Assembly (NCBI GenBank): GCA_949825025.1
Contig: OX463778.1
Coordinates: 24,485,551-24,549,550 of the forward strand
Origin: Siphlonurus alternatus
Lineage: Eukaryota; Arthropoda; Insecta; Ephemeroptera; Siphlonuridae
Reading direction: 5' to 3'
Length of the DNA stretch: 64,000 nucleotides
Below, piece by piece: positions 23,511-35,620 of the stretch. Both the position numbers and the translations under genes were made by a program. The notes under the pieces were generated by a model. That model did not search any database and was not told the origin of the DNA. It saw only the letters and a program-made list of their open reading frames with translations. Numbering within the stretch: position 1 is the first letter of the stretch; the number at the start of each line of letters is the position of its first letter.

Positions 23511-24879
23511 CTAGAAAGAAAAAAAAATACATGCATTTAAAAAAAAAAAACTTTATATAATAATAGAAGCATTATAAAATTTTAATGACTCTTTTATCTT
23601 TTTTGTAAATTGTTGTAATATGAAATATATAATATAGTAAAATATAATCCATCTTTTGCTTTTTTATAAAATGTTCACATTATAATATAATATTAATGCA
23701 TATAATATGAAAGAAAAAAAAAGAAAGAAAATGGATTTCAAAATTTAGTATTCTGTAAAAAATATTTTATTTAAGTATTAATTTTTTAACTACGTATAAA
23801 TTATAAATAAAAAAAGACACTGAGTTAAAAAAAGAACTTAAAAGAGAACTTTAATTACATGTGCTCCTACCGACATAATTAAGCCCATAGAATTGCTGCA
23901 TATTATTAGTATATGAAAATTATATATAAGTATGTACTATTCTATTTTAATTCTATGAATAAGCCTTTCTCAACATTGTTAACGCTTTTCTTTTTACTGG
24001 AGATAATTAGGTAATTTAGTTGTCAAAATTCTGGTTCCATGACCAAAATTTCAATTATGAAACTTACTGTTAATGACTCCGTATTCATTGCAAATTTTAT
24101 ATATGAATACAATTTTACATTTTATTTAAAATATTCGGTACATTTTTATTAAATTTTAAATGTAACATTTGATGTATTTATTTATTAAATTTGGTGCCTT
24201 TTTTCTTCTTCTTGGGACAGAGATTTTTTCGTTATATAAATAAAAATGTTAAAAATCAAGAAGGCTCACAAGAAAAAGCTGTGTAATATGAAAAGGAAAA
24301 TATTTGTTTTGCCTTCAGTTTCACTTCGAGGGGGACTTTGTCATTCAATTTGGCATTTAGATCAGCGTTTCTCCCCCCCCCCCCCGAGTCATCAACCCTC
24401 CCCTCTTTTGCTGCGTTGTGTCACGTTTACCCCCGGAGTTCATTTAAAAATCGAAACACACGCGCAACAACAACAACTCTGAAGTCAGCACGAATTTCCA
24501 ATTAAACTAATGATCAGTTGGTTAATGTTCACGTCAAAGAGAATAACAAAAATAATGGTGAAAAGTGTGTAAAAGCATTGTCCGTGAATTAAAAATTAAT
24601 CAAAATATAGTAACTTTAATATAAATAAATATATTATAGTAAATATAGTTACGATTCTTTTTGTTTGATGCTAATTTGAAATCTCAACATAACAGTCTTT
24701 CCTAAACAAACAAGCAAACAAACAAATTTCGTCATAGTTGAATTTTTGACAAAAATTCAAACGTTATAAATAAAATGGCACATTATTGCAATGAGTCTAT
24801 AATACTTGTAAATTTCAATCGGTCTTTATTAAATAGGTTCGTTATTGAATTACTTATCAGTACATATGATTTTATTGAA
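23511..24879. other. AT-rich stretch, nothing supported
   Basis: The stretch has a C run near 24372-24384 and AT-rich DNA. A 78-codon frame across the C run is not credible. Confidence 0.5.
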
Positions 24880-25190
24880 AATGAATGAAGGGCAGTTTTA
24901 GGGTTAATTAGTAATGCATACATTATGGGGTAGTAGCCATAAAAGGGCCCACTTACAATTTAACATTCTATAAACTGGCGTTACGTGCATTCTGTACAAT
25001 GTACGAAGTCATTATCAAGTTCCTGGTCCGCGTATATAGAGTGAAAGTGACAAGCCATCCTTTTATTTGCTCGTGTTAATTAATTGACGTACGGCGGAGG
25101 TAAAATGCAATAACGCAGGAGTGACGTGACAATGTATGTTTACGTCGAGTGACGTTGTTTATCGATCACGTGTGTTCCACCTAAATGATA
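24880..25190. promoter_or_regulatory. Candidate conserved non-coding element
   Basis: An unusually complex, non-repetitive stretch within AT-rich DNA. It has homeodomain-like words (GCCATAAAAGGGCCC, GTTAATTAATTGACG), an E-box CACGTG (25168-25173) and two GTGACG words. No frame is open across it. The regulatory role is inferred from composition only. Confidence 0.2.
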
Positions 25191-25689
25191 ACAATTAATG
25201 TAATTACTAAACTTTCTACACTGATAAAGAAAGTATTAAAACGGTACTTAAATAAAAAAAATATAATTAATAATATCCGTATTTTTTTATTAAATCTAAC
25301 AAAAATTGTAGATAGATTGACATAATTATGAATTTAGCAGTAATACAAATTAAAACATACAATATCCATGTATCCTTCTTGTTATGCACTTAGAAAAAAG
25401 ACAGTGAGCTCCACTCGTGCACAAGTTCTACAGCAGAATTGAACTCAGATGGTTCCCTCAGTAAATATGGCAAATGAATAAATCATTGTTATAGAGATTA
25501 GTATACAATCTTGCGATCAGATAAAGTTTCTAGAAGAAACAAATTACGTACATTTTTAACATTGCTTATAGCACTGATTAGCCTACATTTTTTAGTACAT
25601 TTTTTAGTATTTTTTTTTATATGCTCAATTTAACCCAAAAATGTCCCGCAATGAGTTAGTAATAAAACTGCAGTTGAATAAATGACATT

Positions 25690-25742
25690 TTCTACACTCG
25701 ATTTTCTAATGTTCTTGGACATAAGGTCGATCGAGTGCAGTT
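25690..25742. repeat. Hairpin core, family F, copy 1
   Basis: TCTACACTCGATTTTC ... GGTCGATCGAGTGCAG forms a stem around CTAATGTTCTTGGACATAA. The same core (TCTACACCTAATCGA ... ATCGATTGGGTGCAGA around CTATGTTCAAGTACATAA) is at 43255-43374 with longer arms. Confidence 0.5.
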
Positions 25743-26447
25743 TATAAATTGTACAGAGGTCATTGAACTATGAATAAACCCACACAAAATCTCTGCTACA
25801 TTTATTTTGACCTTTCTAGATGCACATATGTATGGTCACTTTGACATTTAAGTCATGCTAAAGCTTAGCCAAGTATATTAGCTAGTCCTGATGTTCAATA
25901 TGCCTCAGTGAATAACGTGTGCACGAATCAATCAGGACCTTAACGCCACGTCAATAGAGTTTAGAGTAATTAAATAATGATTTTTCACACAGTACACAAT
26001 TAATCAGCATTAAAAAGGTTTTTTTTACTAGTCCTAAGGGATCGATTGCAAACGGAGAAAAAAAGAATACAAAAAATTGTTAATGTTCTTTTGAATATTT
26101 GAATCCATCCAGTGACATCTGCTGGCTTTTAAGAAGATTACATTTTTATAAAATGACAAAAAATGAAAAAAACGGATAAAAAAAAGTTTTTTTATAATTC
26201 ATATCTTTAACGTCATGTTGGAGACAGTTAAATTATTTGCGAGCTTTAAAAAAATAAATAATTAAAAAGTAGTTAGGAAGAAAGTTTGGCTGGAAGTAAA
26301 GTGCACGTTAATTACACAATTAGTCTAGAATTATCACTCTACTGTTTACAAATGGTGACATCAAGAGAGGAAAAGGGTGAGATTATTTTTCTAGCAGTCG
26401 AACTTCGCAAGTTTCATTCATGAGGCGAGACGACAAAAACAAGAAAA
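25743..26447. other. AT-rich stretch without a gene
   Basis: Nothing supported. Ordinary AT-rich DNA. Confidence 0.45.
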
Positions 26448-26457
26448 GGGGCGGGGC
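26448..26457 (+). promoter_or_regulatory. GC box (Sp1/KLF-type)
   Basis: GGGGCGGGGC matches the consensus for Sp1/Krüppel-like zinc-finger proteins. It stands within a moderately GC-richer 150 bp. No TATA box or transcript start could be tied to it. Confidence 0.3.
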
Positions 26458-26848
26458 TGTTACATGAATGAAATGAGAGCGGTCTCAATGGGCACCATAA
26501 ATTCTCACTCCCACACTAGCCCCATGCTCCAAAATTATAGTTTACACTGAATCACATGAGATAATTGGATATAGACTTGCTTTATCTTGTAGGAACACAA
26601 TCCAAATATAGTTGCGATGATCCACGAGACGTATTTTTTTTTTTTTTTTTTTTTTGAGCTTCCCCACACTCTTGTTCTAAGAAGACAGTATTTTATCTGT
26701 TGTTGCTATTCTTAGCTATTCTATAAATGTATTTTATCTAAGCACTGAACGATCCATGGGAACGTTTAGGCAGGCAGTTTGGTGTCGTAACAGATTCTTA
26801 TCACCTCCCAATTGCACGTGTTTGTTAAACATCCAAGTAACAAAAGCC

Positions 26849-26859
26849 GGTTCGAACCC
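26849..26859 (+). promoter_or_regulatory. Pol III B-box-like sequence (tRNA T-arm)
   Basis: GGTTCGAACCC fits the B-box consensus, and the flanks pair as a T-arm (CCGG/CCGG). A weak A-box-like stretch (GGCAGTTTGGTG) lies about 75 bp upstream, too far for an ordinary tRNA. No acceptor stem was found. A tRNA-derived SINE remnant is possible. Confidence 0.25.
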
Positions 26860-26999
26860 GGAATAACCCAGGATAATTATAAATATTAGAAATCCAGAGC
26901 GTTGTAGATTCGATATTATGTTCTGTATTTATCTAGCCTATTTTTTTTAATTTTTTTTTTTCGTTTTTTGTTTTTTTCAATACCATTTTCAGTCTTTTT

Positions 27000-27031
27000 A
27001 GCACTACATTGTAATTATAGTATGTAGTGCT
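27000..27031. repeat. Perfect 10-bp stem hairpin
   Basis: AGCACTACAT and ATGTAGTGCT flank a 12-base loop. It stands alone, with no larger element. Confidence 0.5.
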
Positions 27032-27211
27032 TTATATAATAAGCTGATTAATGTAAAATCATATAATTATGCAATAATAAATTACATTTTAGGACTCATA
27101 TATTTAAACATTTAATGATTTTATTAATTAGGTAAATGCTTGGCAGGTAACTATTACTCCAAGGAAAGGTAGAGAGTGTTTTTGCTAGCAGTTACCCTTT
27201 ATTACACGCTT

Positions 27212-27350
27212 TTATTGTGAATAATAACCCGTCGTAATGTCACGTAGGCGGCGCACGGATATGCAACTGTTCCGTCGCGCGTGCACTGCGGGTTGCATCT
27301 GCCTGACAATGTTATCTAACGCTGCCCCTGTCTTATTAATAATAGCTGAC
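27212..27350 (-). other. GC-richer patch with a minus-strand open frame
   Basis: On the minus strand an acceptor-like TATTCGGTCAG (ending at 27349) precedes about 45 open codons of balanced composition that end in a stop at 27212-27214. A terminal exon is conceivable. The polypyrimidine tract is weak and no upstream exon is identified. Confidence 0.15.
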
Positions 27351-28973
27351 CGAATAATAGGTATAATATGTATTATATGAAACCACCACCAGATGCAAAA
27401 CAAGAAACAAGGCAACTGCATCTCCTGACAAAAACTAGTTTCCTACCTTTCCTATCTTTACACTTTGAAAGTTATAGCAAACGACGCAAAGGTTATTTTT
27501 TATCTTGTTTTGCATCTATTGGATTTATTTATCATAACATTTCAATAGTTTGAAGTAAATACCCATATAAAACTGAAACTTCAAAATCGTAAACCACAGT
27601 TCTTTTCAACGCTGCTCCCTCTCAGACTCTCTTGTATTATTCGCTCTTAACAAATAATTTATCACTAAAAAATAACAGTCTAAGAAATGTTTAAAAAGTT
27701 TTCAACAAATCTTCCTAAATCTTTGTTATATACTATTTAAATATAAACTTTCCAATTTAACAAAACTTTACTGAAGTAAATATTTATTCAAAATGAAATA
27801 AGCGTGAGTTTTTGCCTACTGTCTGATGTCCATGTTGCTAAATTATAAATAAATAGTAAAATTAAATTTATAAATAAAAAAAATCATAACGTTTTACTAC
27901 TCACGCAACAAACGTCATTGTTTATTTTCCAAACATTAGTTAATAATTTACGTATAGTTTTATGGAAAAATAAAACTTATGTAGTTTCGTTTTTTATTAC
28001 TTTTTTTGAAACGTAATGTTGAACAAACCAAGCGTTGGGATTTATTATCGTCACTGTAGAACATAAATACAGATGCCAAGATAATTTTTTAAAATCTGTT
28101 TATAAACTAAACGCTAACTGTTATTATATATAGAAGGATATTTTGCAAAGCTTTAGTACTAATTTATAGCACAACAAACAATTTAATGTCAGGATAATAA
28201 ATGATTATTAATATATTTTGTATATTGTCAAAAAATTATAATAAATTAATTTAAACTTAATATTTATGCTATAAATTTTCCAAACTTGATTGGTATTAAG
28301 AAGTTTTATGAATTATGTAAATACTAGCTTCTCTTCATATTTAACTAAATTAAAATTAGTTGGAATTTTTAAACGCAATAAATAAATAAATTATGATTTA
28401 TAAATATGGAAGTGCCAAGTTTGCATGTTCCTACTTTTCTTATTTAAACTATAAAATATTACAGGGAAAACTTTAGAAAAAAACAAGAAAATCAAAATTG
28501 AGACACTAACAGGAAAGGTAAAACCAAAGCCATCTATACTGAAATTATAGGACACTATGGTAAAACCTTTGCTATTTTTTTCACTTCAACAGTGAATTAA
28601 TTTTACTATAATTAACCATCATTTTAGCAACTGCGGTGGTGTGACGTCATTCATTACTTGGCCAACATTTATGAGAGAGACTTCGAATTCTCGCACGCTG
28701 CTAGATGGTGATCAACTCGCTTTAGTTCAACATTGGTTTATAAATTATGACGTCATTATATTCAATATGCTATTTTTGTGATGTAAGAGGGTATTTTGAG
28801 TTGAGCTCTTTTCTTTAATAGTGTACTTGTGATCTTTCCCGGCACCACAACGATAAATCTATTTGACGAAGAACGGCCCTTGTTAAAGGTGAAACACATT
28901 TCGCTTTCTTGTCGTTTCGCCCACGCCTCACTTGCCCCGTACTACATCAGCCGCTCTTCCACACCAAGTGATC
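27351..28973. other. Mostly AT-rich, complex patch at 28640-28970
   Basis: The first 1.3 kb holds nothing I can support. The last 330 bp is less AT-rich and non-repetitive and may contain regulatory DNA, without a specific motif to name. Confidence 0.35.
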
Positions 28974-29836
28974 GGGATGGGCGATAATAATACTCTTGTC
29001 GATGTTTTATATATTTTATATTTTTTATGCTTTACGTTTATACCATGCTTGCTTGCTATTTTCCATACACACTAAAAAAACATTTAGAATCCAGCCCAAA
29101 AAATTAAGTACATAAATATATATTTAAACCCTTTACGTAATTATATATGTGAAAAGTTAGTTCATAAACATTAGCATACTATAATACAAAATGTTTAAAA
29201 ATATATATTATTGATCATCTCAATATATAATACTATATAAACCATTATATAATCAGTTTTTCGAATAAAAATGTACTCAATTTTCATTGCTCAGGCCTGC
29301 ACATAAAATGACCCTGCTTAATTTTAGTTTAGGCAAGGTAAGCGTGGTGCATTGTGTTAAATGGTCTTCGTTAGATGATCACCGAAGTGAATTTGTATTT
29401 GGATGGGTGACCGTACGTTGCTCTCTCCCAGGGGTATCGTGTTGTAATATGTGCAATACCCTTGTGTGTGGTTCTCCAGGATTTGGATATCACTGTGTAG
29501 TCATTTTCCTTAACTATCCACGGTTCCCTCAGTCACATTTCTTCTAAGACGTTTAAATACAATGACCGCAGTTATCTTTCCATTGGTTTCTATCTACCCA
29601 ATCCCCTCCATGAGCTCTAAGATCATTGTGGTGTGTACATTCCTTGGGAAAATAAATCTTGTATAAAATAACTTTTTATTGCATAGATAGTTAGAGGCTA
29701 TAATATTACGCTCAAACACATACTCACATTTTTTCTTTTGTCTATAGGGTCTATTTTACATAAACAAGGGTTGTTTCACGCCCTTAGGTCTACATCTGAG
29801 AAGTTTCTATTGCCGATTCAGTATCGCCCATTTCCC
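28974..29836. repeat. Interval between inverted GGGCGATA ends, copy 1
   Basis: GGGATGGGCGATA at the left and TATCGCCCATTTCCC at the right form an inverted pair. The left end is followed by ATAATACT then TGTCGATG, similar to the left end of the 55.7 kb pair. Just outside are ACCAAGTG and ACCAAATG, which differ at one base and could be an 8-bp target duplication. The interval includes the 5S-headed repeat. It may be a DNA element, but the ends are short. Confidence 0.3.
29340..29690 (+). mobile_element. SINE-like unit with a 5S rRNA-derived head
   Basis: TTAGATGATCACCGAAGTGA (29371-29390) followed by GTATTTGGATGGGTGACCG (29395-29413) reproduces the central and box C parts of 5S rRNA. About 18 bases between them, including the usual box A, are missing. 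Upstream, the TGTGTTAAATGGTCTTCG words also fit 5S order. Downstream come ACGGTTCCCTCAGTCACA, CTACCCAATCCCCTCCATGAG and an A-rich end (CTTGGGAAAATAAATC). That tail has a relative at 60310-60450. 5S-headed SINEs (SINE3 class) are known in animals, and placement in that class is inference. An 86-codon frame across it is not a gene. Confidence 0.5.
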
Positions 29837-30813
29837 ACCAAATGCCCTAGGCGCTGCTCGGACAGCACTCTAATGTGTTCTCGAGCAAAGACGATGGACC
29901 CTCTATAGCACGCGTGAACAATCAATATACCACTGCTGGCCAACGAGAATGATAAAACATCATATCGCTTTGTCATGTATTGAAAGTCCTCCAACCCTTG
30001 ACGTTGTACCTTTCAATGCAACAAGAACCAAAAAAAAAATATATATTTTTATATCAAAAGAAGAAGAAAATTCAATTTCAGTGATAGAAAATCGTTCAAT
30101 GTAATAGAAAATTGTCATTGTGATATTTTTTGATTTCATTTTTATAATATATAAAAAAAATATAAAATCATAATATAAATTTTAAATCTCATTTTGATTC
30201 CATTGTCAAAAGAATTACCAGAAGTTTGTATTATTGTACTTTTTTATTTTAAAAAGTTCTTATATTTCTTTGTTTCTCATTTTCAATTGTCATTACATTT
30301 GCATGTTCACTCATGCAATAAAAAAATATTTTTCCGCGTAAGAGAGAAAATTTTATTATTAAAAACAAAAGTGTCTCTCTTCCTCTGAGATATTTTTTAC
30401 TTGATTGTATCATGTTATTTGTTTGCTTTTTTTTTTAACAAGGGAAAATTCTGAGCTCTTTTGTGTCATATGTGAAAGACTAAAGAATGATGGGTTGGTT
30501 TTAGCAATATTTCTCACTCGCGGGCCGTTTTTTGATAAATTTTTGTGTGCAAAAGAAAAGAAAGGTTTATATATATAAAAAGATAAGAATGAAGAAAAAA
30601 AAAAGAAGAGACTGAGTGGTAATTTATTTTAGTTTTCCTTTTCCACTTTCCCTTGAGGGTTGTATATATATAGTGCCTCGAGATGAAAATATGATGCTAA
30701 GAGCGGAGTATAGTAGTATCTGGTGACGCTGTGATTTGTTACCGTCGCTGCAAACAATATGGCGTCTATCACCATCTCATAATCATCAACCATAGGCCAT
30801 TGTTTGCTTATAA

Positions 30814-30816
<3 letters not shown>
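29837..30816. other. AT-rich stretch, no gene
   Basis: Some GC-richer DNA at 29840-30010, then AT-rich. No feature is supported. Confidence 0.45.

Positions 30817-30848
<32 letters not shown>
30817..30848. repeat. (TA)n microsatellite
   Basis: About 16 TA units. Confidence 0.95.
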
Positions 30849-30851
<3 letters not shown>

Positions 30852-32901
30852 GTAGGGTGGTTAGATGAAACCAATGGCTTACTTTATATGTAGACTTGGG
30901 CTAACGTGATAAAACTTTAGTAAGGTTATGTTTCTTTATCTCCACATATAAAAGTTTTCATATAAATAATATTTTGCATGGTTTACTTTTTGACAAAGTG
31001 ACTTAAAGAGTATGTTCTTATAGGGAGATATAACATAAAAATGTTTTATATGTTTATATTGTTTATAGAAAAAAATTGCTGCATTTTTTCTAAAAAAAAA
31101 AAAAAAAAAGAAAAAGAAACAGAAATTGAAATTCAGTTGCAAATCTAATACAGTCTCTTTACTCTAATAAAATACCTTGAAATATACATTGAAGGTATTA
31201 TCACCCCCATTGTTTTCTTAAGTCACAGAAATAACATTCGGGGATAGAGTAGCACTCCCCTTCTCCTCCCCCCACCCCCTCCAAAATTGAGGGCTGGTTT
31301 TGCCCATTGATTTCAAATATTTCATTTTATTTTTAAGTTATAGATTTTACATTAGACAGAATATTGTAAGAAAAAAAATACGGATACTGGTATTATTTTA
31401 CATCTTTTTGAATGGTGATAATATTTTTGTACCTCTAATTTTCTATTATTTTCTACAATTTACGAACATTTGATAATTAATAAAAATGAAGAAGAAAGAA
31501 GAAAATGGACAAATTGTGTAACGGGAAATATTTAATTTCCTTTGTTCACAAATAAAAAGCCAAAAGCTACAATAAACAGAACATTATATTTTTCTTATTA
31601 TTTTCTTTTTCTTTTCTTCTTTCTTCGACGACTCATATCTCAAAATTACTTATTTGTTAACCTTAAGGGTATATTTATACTTTCTCAAGTTTCCCGTAAC
31701 CTATCGATTTTTTCAAACAAAAGTAAGTTTCTTTGTTCTCGATGCAACAAATAAAGCGTTTTGTTCAATTTCGCTACGTCGTAGCTTCGTCGTATCCACG
31801 TCGTGTGGTGGTGGGTGTGAAAAAAATGGTGAGAGACAGGAAACGAGGAAAGGTAAGGAAAACCAAATTTACAGTAGAAATCGTGGAAATGTTACTTGCT
31901 TAAAGTTTTTAAAAAAGAAAGAAAAAAAACAACTCCAAGTCAATGTCGAAAAACAAAAAGTAAAAAAAAAAATGGATTTGTTTGTTAAATTAAAAGATTA
32001 TAAAATATTTACATTAGAATGAAGAAAATTGTCTTAATTAAACTAATTAAGAAGTTTATGTAAGTTATACAAGTTGATTTTAAACAATAAGTTTTAAATT
32101 AGCTTTCAATGGGTTAAGAAAAAAATATTATTATGTGAAGAGAATTAATTAGTTTGCTGAATTTAGCTATGGAGTGGGATGCAAATTAATTGTCCGACGT
32201 TTCTCGTACCAAGAAAATGTGGAGAAGAGGGAGGGGGGGGGATTGTTGATTTAGCACGAAGAGGCAACAATTGAGTCCGAACACGCGCGTCTACGTGCCC
32301 CAACAACAATGGAGGAGTGAGAAGGGCACGTAATTGTGTTTGTCTTACCGCAAGTGCTATACTGCTTGCTGTCTTAGGACGTTATTTTACTTAATTGCAA
32401 GTTTAAATTAAACTTGATATCCAACTGTAACTTCAGCTAAACTACATGCAGTATAGTATATAGTAATTAATATAAATTATTAAACTAGACTCACTTAAGT
32501 ATCTTTAAATTATAGACAAGTCTGGTACATTTTTATGTGCTCTTTTAAAAAAATTATTGTAATTTATCTTGGATCTTTCAAATAATAACAATAATAATAA
32601 TAAACATGAGAATGAGTAAGTTTAATCTTAATTTAAATCAATTACATTAATCGATAATTATATATTTTAACTAAGTTTAATACTATATAATTTTTAATAC
32701 ACGTTTCATTAATTCAGAACGTACACCTCAGGTAAGCTCAAACGTTATAAATAATATATCATTGACTATGAATTGTTGAAATTGCACCTCCGCGAGAAGC
32801 AAAGAGATTCAGTTTTGCAATAACAAAATTTTGCACCCTGTCTAGCCATAAACATAAAGTTTAAGTTTTTTTTCATGACTGTCCGTCACATTCAACTAGC
32901 A
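30849..32901. other. AT-rich stretch; donor-like sites only
   Basis: AAAG|GTAAGG at 31853 and CTCAG|GTAAGC at 32730 resemble splice donors. Neither closes a convincing exon: the first follows a Lys/Phe-rich frame at 31654 and the second leaves a 14-base exon. A GC-richer patch with a G run lies at 32160-32350. Confidence 0.35.
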
Positions 32902-33214
32902 CACTAAATTTTTAGATGCTGAATTGGTTTCAGTACTTTATGTCCGTACAAAATTGCTCCAATTTCGTCTTACATCCAGCACTTTTGACCTATAAAACAC
33001 TTAATCCAAGTACAAATTTGGTATTGAAAAAAAAAAAAAAGAGTAAAAAAAAAAACTACCAAAAATTGACTCTCTTTTTTCAGTACCAAATTTGTACTTG
33101 GATTAAGTGTTTTATAGGTCAAAAGTGCTGGATGTAAGACGAAACTGGAGCAATTTTGTACTGACATAAAGTACTGAACAATTCCAAACCAATTCAGCAT
33201 CTAAAAATTTAGTG
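32902..33214. mobile_element. Long hairpin (foldback) element
   Basis: CACTAAATTTTTAGATGCTG at the left and its complement at the right bound arms of about 120-130 bp that match almost perfectly. They are separated by an A-rich loop of about 50 bp, and the right arm has an extra segment of about ten bases near its outer end. Two open frames on opposite strands (32916-33137 plus, 32970-33200 minus) encode nearly the same peptide because of the palindrome, so neither is a gene. The near-identity of the arms suggests a young element. A transcript would make long double-stranded RNA. Confidence 0.8.
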
Positions 33215-33326
33215 TAAGGTTTTCGTCGTGTTTGTAATGTCCTCAGTCATTGGTAGAGACAGCTTATAACAAAGATCCTCATTGGTCGAAAGACTCCCAA
33301 AAATTTCCGATTAAAACCAAATTAAA
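33215..33326 (+). repeat. Old dispersed repeat, copy interrupted by the hairpin
   Basis: CGTCGTGTTTGTAATGTCCTC, TTATAACAAAGATCCTCATT and ATTTCCGA align in order with 48366-48447. The stretch just left of the hairpin (CTGTCCGTCACATTCAAC at 32879-32896) aligns with CTGCCCGTCACATTTAAC at 48349. The hairpin therefore seems to have inserted into a pre-existing repeat. Confidence 0.5.
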
Positions 33327-34371
33327 AATGTGACATAAATTACGTTAAATGTGACGTAAATTACGTGACAACGCCCTTAAATTTAGTATGGATAACGTTC
33401 GTGATATCATGAGGTGTACTCGCAATATTCAGAGATCGATCTTCTTTTTTTTTTTCGTTGATTGATGAGACGTGATCGAACAAATCGTGTCTTCTCACGA
33501 TACTTGCACGTAGCTCGTGTCAGCGGATAAAAGTAAATATGTCACGATAAAACTACGGCGGCAGATAAATCGTAATTCCCAGCTCTTGTTGGCGTGACAA
33601 TCAGCCCAAGTGTCACATGGTCAGATTACCCACCCAACACAAACTTCACCGCCGCTCAAAACTTTTCACTTGTTATATACCATTTTTTTTTTTCTTTTTT
33701 AACACGTATTGTGTGTCTTGAGTTTATATATGGTGACATTTTCACAACTATATACTATACAGTATATGTTGTATAGAGACTTTATGTGTTAATACTTTTG
33801 ACAACACAATATATAATATAAAGTTAACTTTAACATTAAATGTTGGAATACTCACTCTTGTCATTATTACAAAGTTTAATATTTTACCACAATTAATTTA
33901 TGTCACTCACTTAAAATTCTCAAAATTGTAATATTTTCTTTAAACTTAAATTAAGTCATAACAACTGTATGGTGTATTATAACTTGTTTTCAAATTTATT
34001 ACAAGTGTCAAAATATTTGACATCGTGTGCAGATATTTATTAAATTTTGTACAAATAATGATGAATACATGCGCACATATTTGATTGTTTAAACATAAAT
34101 AATACACCACAGGGGGTATTATAAAATTGTATGAAATCAAATATATAATATATACTAACTTGTCACTTTATATAATATGAAATTGTCAACTGTCATTTTG
34201 AGTTCTGCTGGGGTTACCTTGAATTGACAGAATATTTCATTTATAAATTACATGCGCTGCTCCATTGTTTTTTCTCTCGTCATTCGGTGCTGACGTGGAG
34301 AGAATTCTTCTTTTTTTTTTTGCTGGTGACATTTTTCCAGCCAAGGAACTCCACTGGCCACTCGAGGCTTC
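33327..34371. other. AT-rich, with a CpG-richer patch at 33440-33660
   Basis: No gene is seen. The CpG-richer patch has no strong motif I can name. Confidence 0.35.
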
Positions 34372-34440
34372 ATACAGTCAAATTAAGTTAAGATTTCACC
34401 GAAAGTAACCGGAAGTAACCGGATGTTTAATAATGCCAGA
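34372..34440 (+). repeat. Short dispersed repeat, copy 3
   Basis: ATACAGTCAAATTAAGTTA then AACCGGAAGTAACCGG. See the copies at 19248 and 22930. Confidence 0.45.
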
Positions 34441-35515
34441 TATATATTCATTTTGAAATTGTAAAGGAAAGTCAGGACTCGTGTATGTTAATGTTCACAA
34501 ATAAAATTTAAACCAATGCCCCTGTATTTCCAACTAATTCCGGTTGCAACTTTTGTTTGTGTAAGTATAGGTAGTCGGTGCAAACACAATAAACTGGCCA
34601 GTCACAACATTTCGCACACCCCACAGCAATGCGCCAACACTACAGCAACTGTCCCAACAATTTATTATATTAAGAAATTTTATTAACAATAAATTCAAGT
34701 AAATCACTTTATATATTTTATAAGTTATTTTTATTTCATTTTTTTAAAAAAATGTGTCTCTTTTACATATATATTAAATTACAGTCTACATAGTTGGCAT
34801 AAACATAACATGGATTGAATATAAACAATTTTTTTTTTTTTTTTTTTTTTTTAAGTAGGATCAAGAATGATCAAGATTTACTTCTTAATCTTTGACTCTG
34901 CTTGAATTATTATGTTTCCAATTTGATGGAGAACGCGCATCTTAATGCTCCACACTTTTAATAAAGTATCATTCAGGTGCAGTTCCAAAAATCTGGAGGC
35001 AACTGAGGATCTATGTTAAAAATTAGAGAGCTAGTTTCTATATAAGTCCCATATATTAAATGTAAGGTTTCTGGTGAAGGGGGCTTCGGCCATATGCCCG
35101 ATTGGTCTCATTACATAGATAAAACTGAATGAGACTCACACTCTGAAAATTAGTTGAAACCAAATAATCGACGACAGATTTCATGTGTTACTTCACTTTT
35201 TTTTTTTCTTAAAAAAAAAAATCAAAATATTTTATGATAATTCAACTGTTTACAAAAATGAAAAAAACTTATATAGAATTTTGTAAGCTATATCTAATAT
35301 CTTTGAGTTGGTTGTAGATTTTGGACAAGATTACAGGATTTGTTTATAAAACTTGCTGTTAAAAATCTCAGATGTATGAAATACATCACGTTATCTTAAT
35401 TTAACAGTAAAAAATATCAATACACCTTGTCACATTAAAAAACAAAAAGCTGAAAGTATATATTCACAATTTTCTCATTTTATAAAAAGCCAGCTAGAAA
35501 ACCTATAGACATGGC
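34441..35515. other. AT-rich stretch, no gene
   Basis: A T run of about 24 near 34829-34852 is the main structure. Confidence 0.5.
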
Positions 35516-35620
35516 ATATATATATAGTCAAGTCCAAAGGGCGTGAAAGTATCTTTTTTGAATTAAAAAAAACAAAAAAAAACTAGAAAGGTTGTTGCTT
35601 GACTATATAGATATATATAT
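35516..35620. repeat. Small inverted repeat with TATAGTCAAG ends
   Basis: ATATATATAGTCAAG pairs with CTTGACTATATAGATATAT across about 65 bp, most of it A-rich. It may be a small MITE, but the TA-rich ends make chance pairing possible. Confidence 0.3.

Noticed and set aside
26771..26880. A tRNA gene around the B-box at 26849
   Set aside because: No acceptor stem or anticodon arm could be drawn, and the A-box-like word is too far away. Kept only as a B-box-like site.
31654..32022. 122-codon frame with a GTAAGG donor-like site
   Set aside because: Mostly Phe/Lys-rich AT translation. The frame upstream of the donor has no acceptor or homology.
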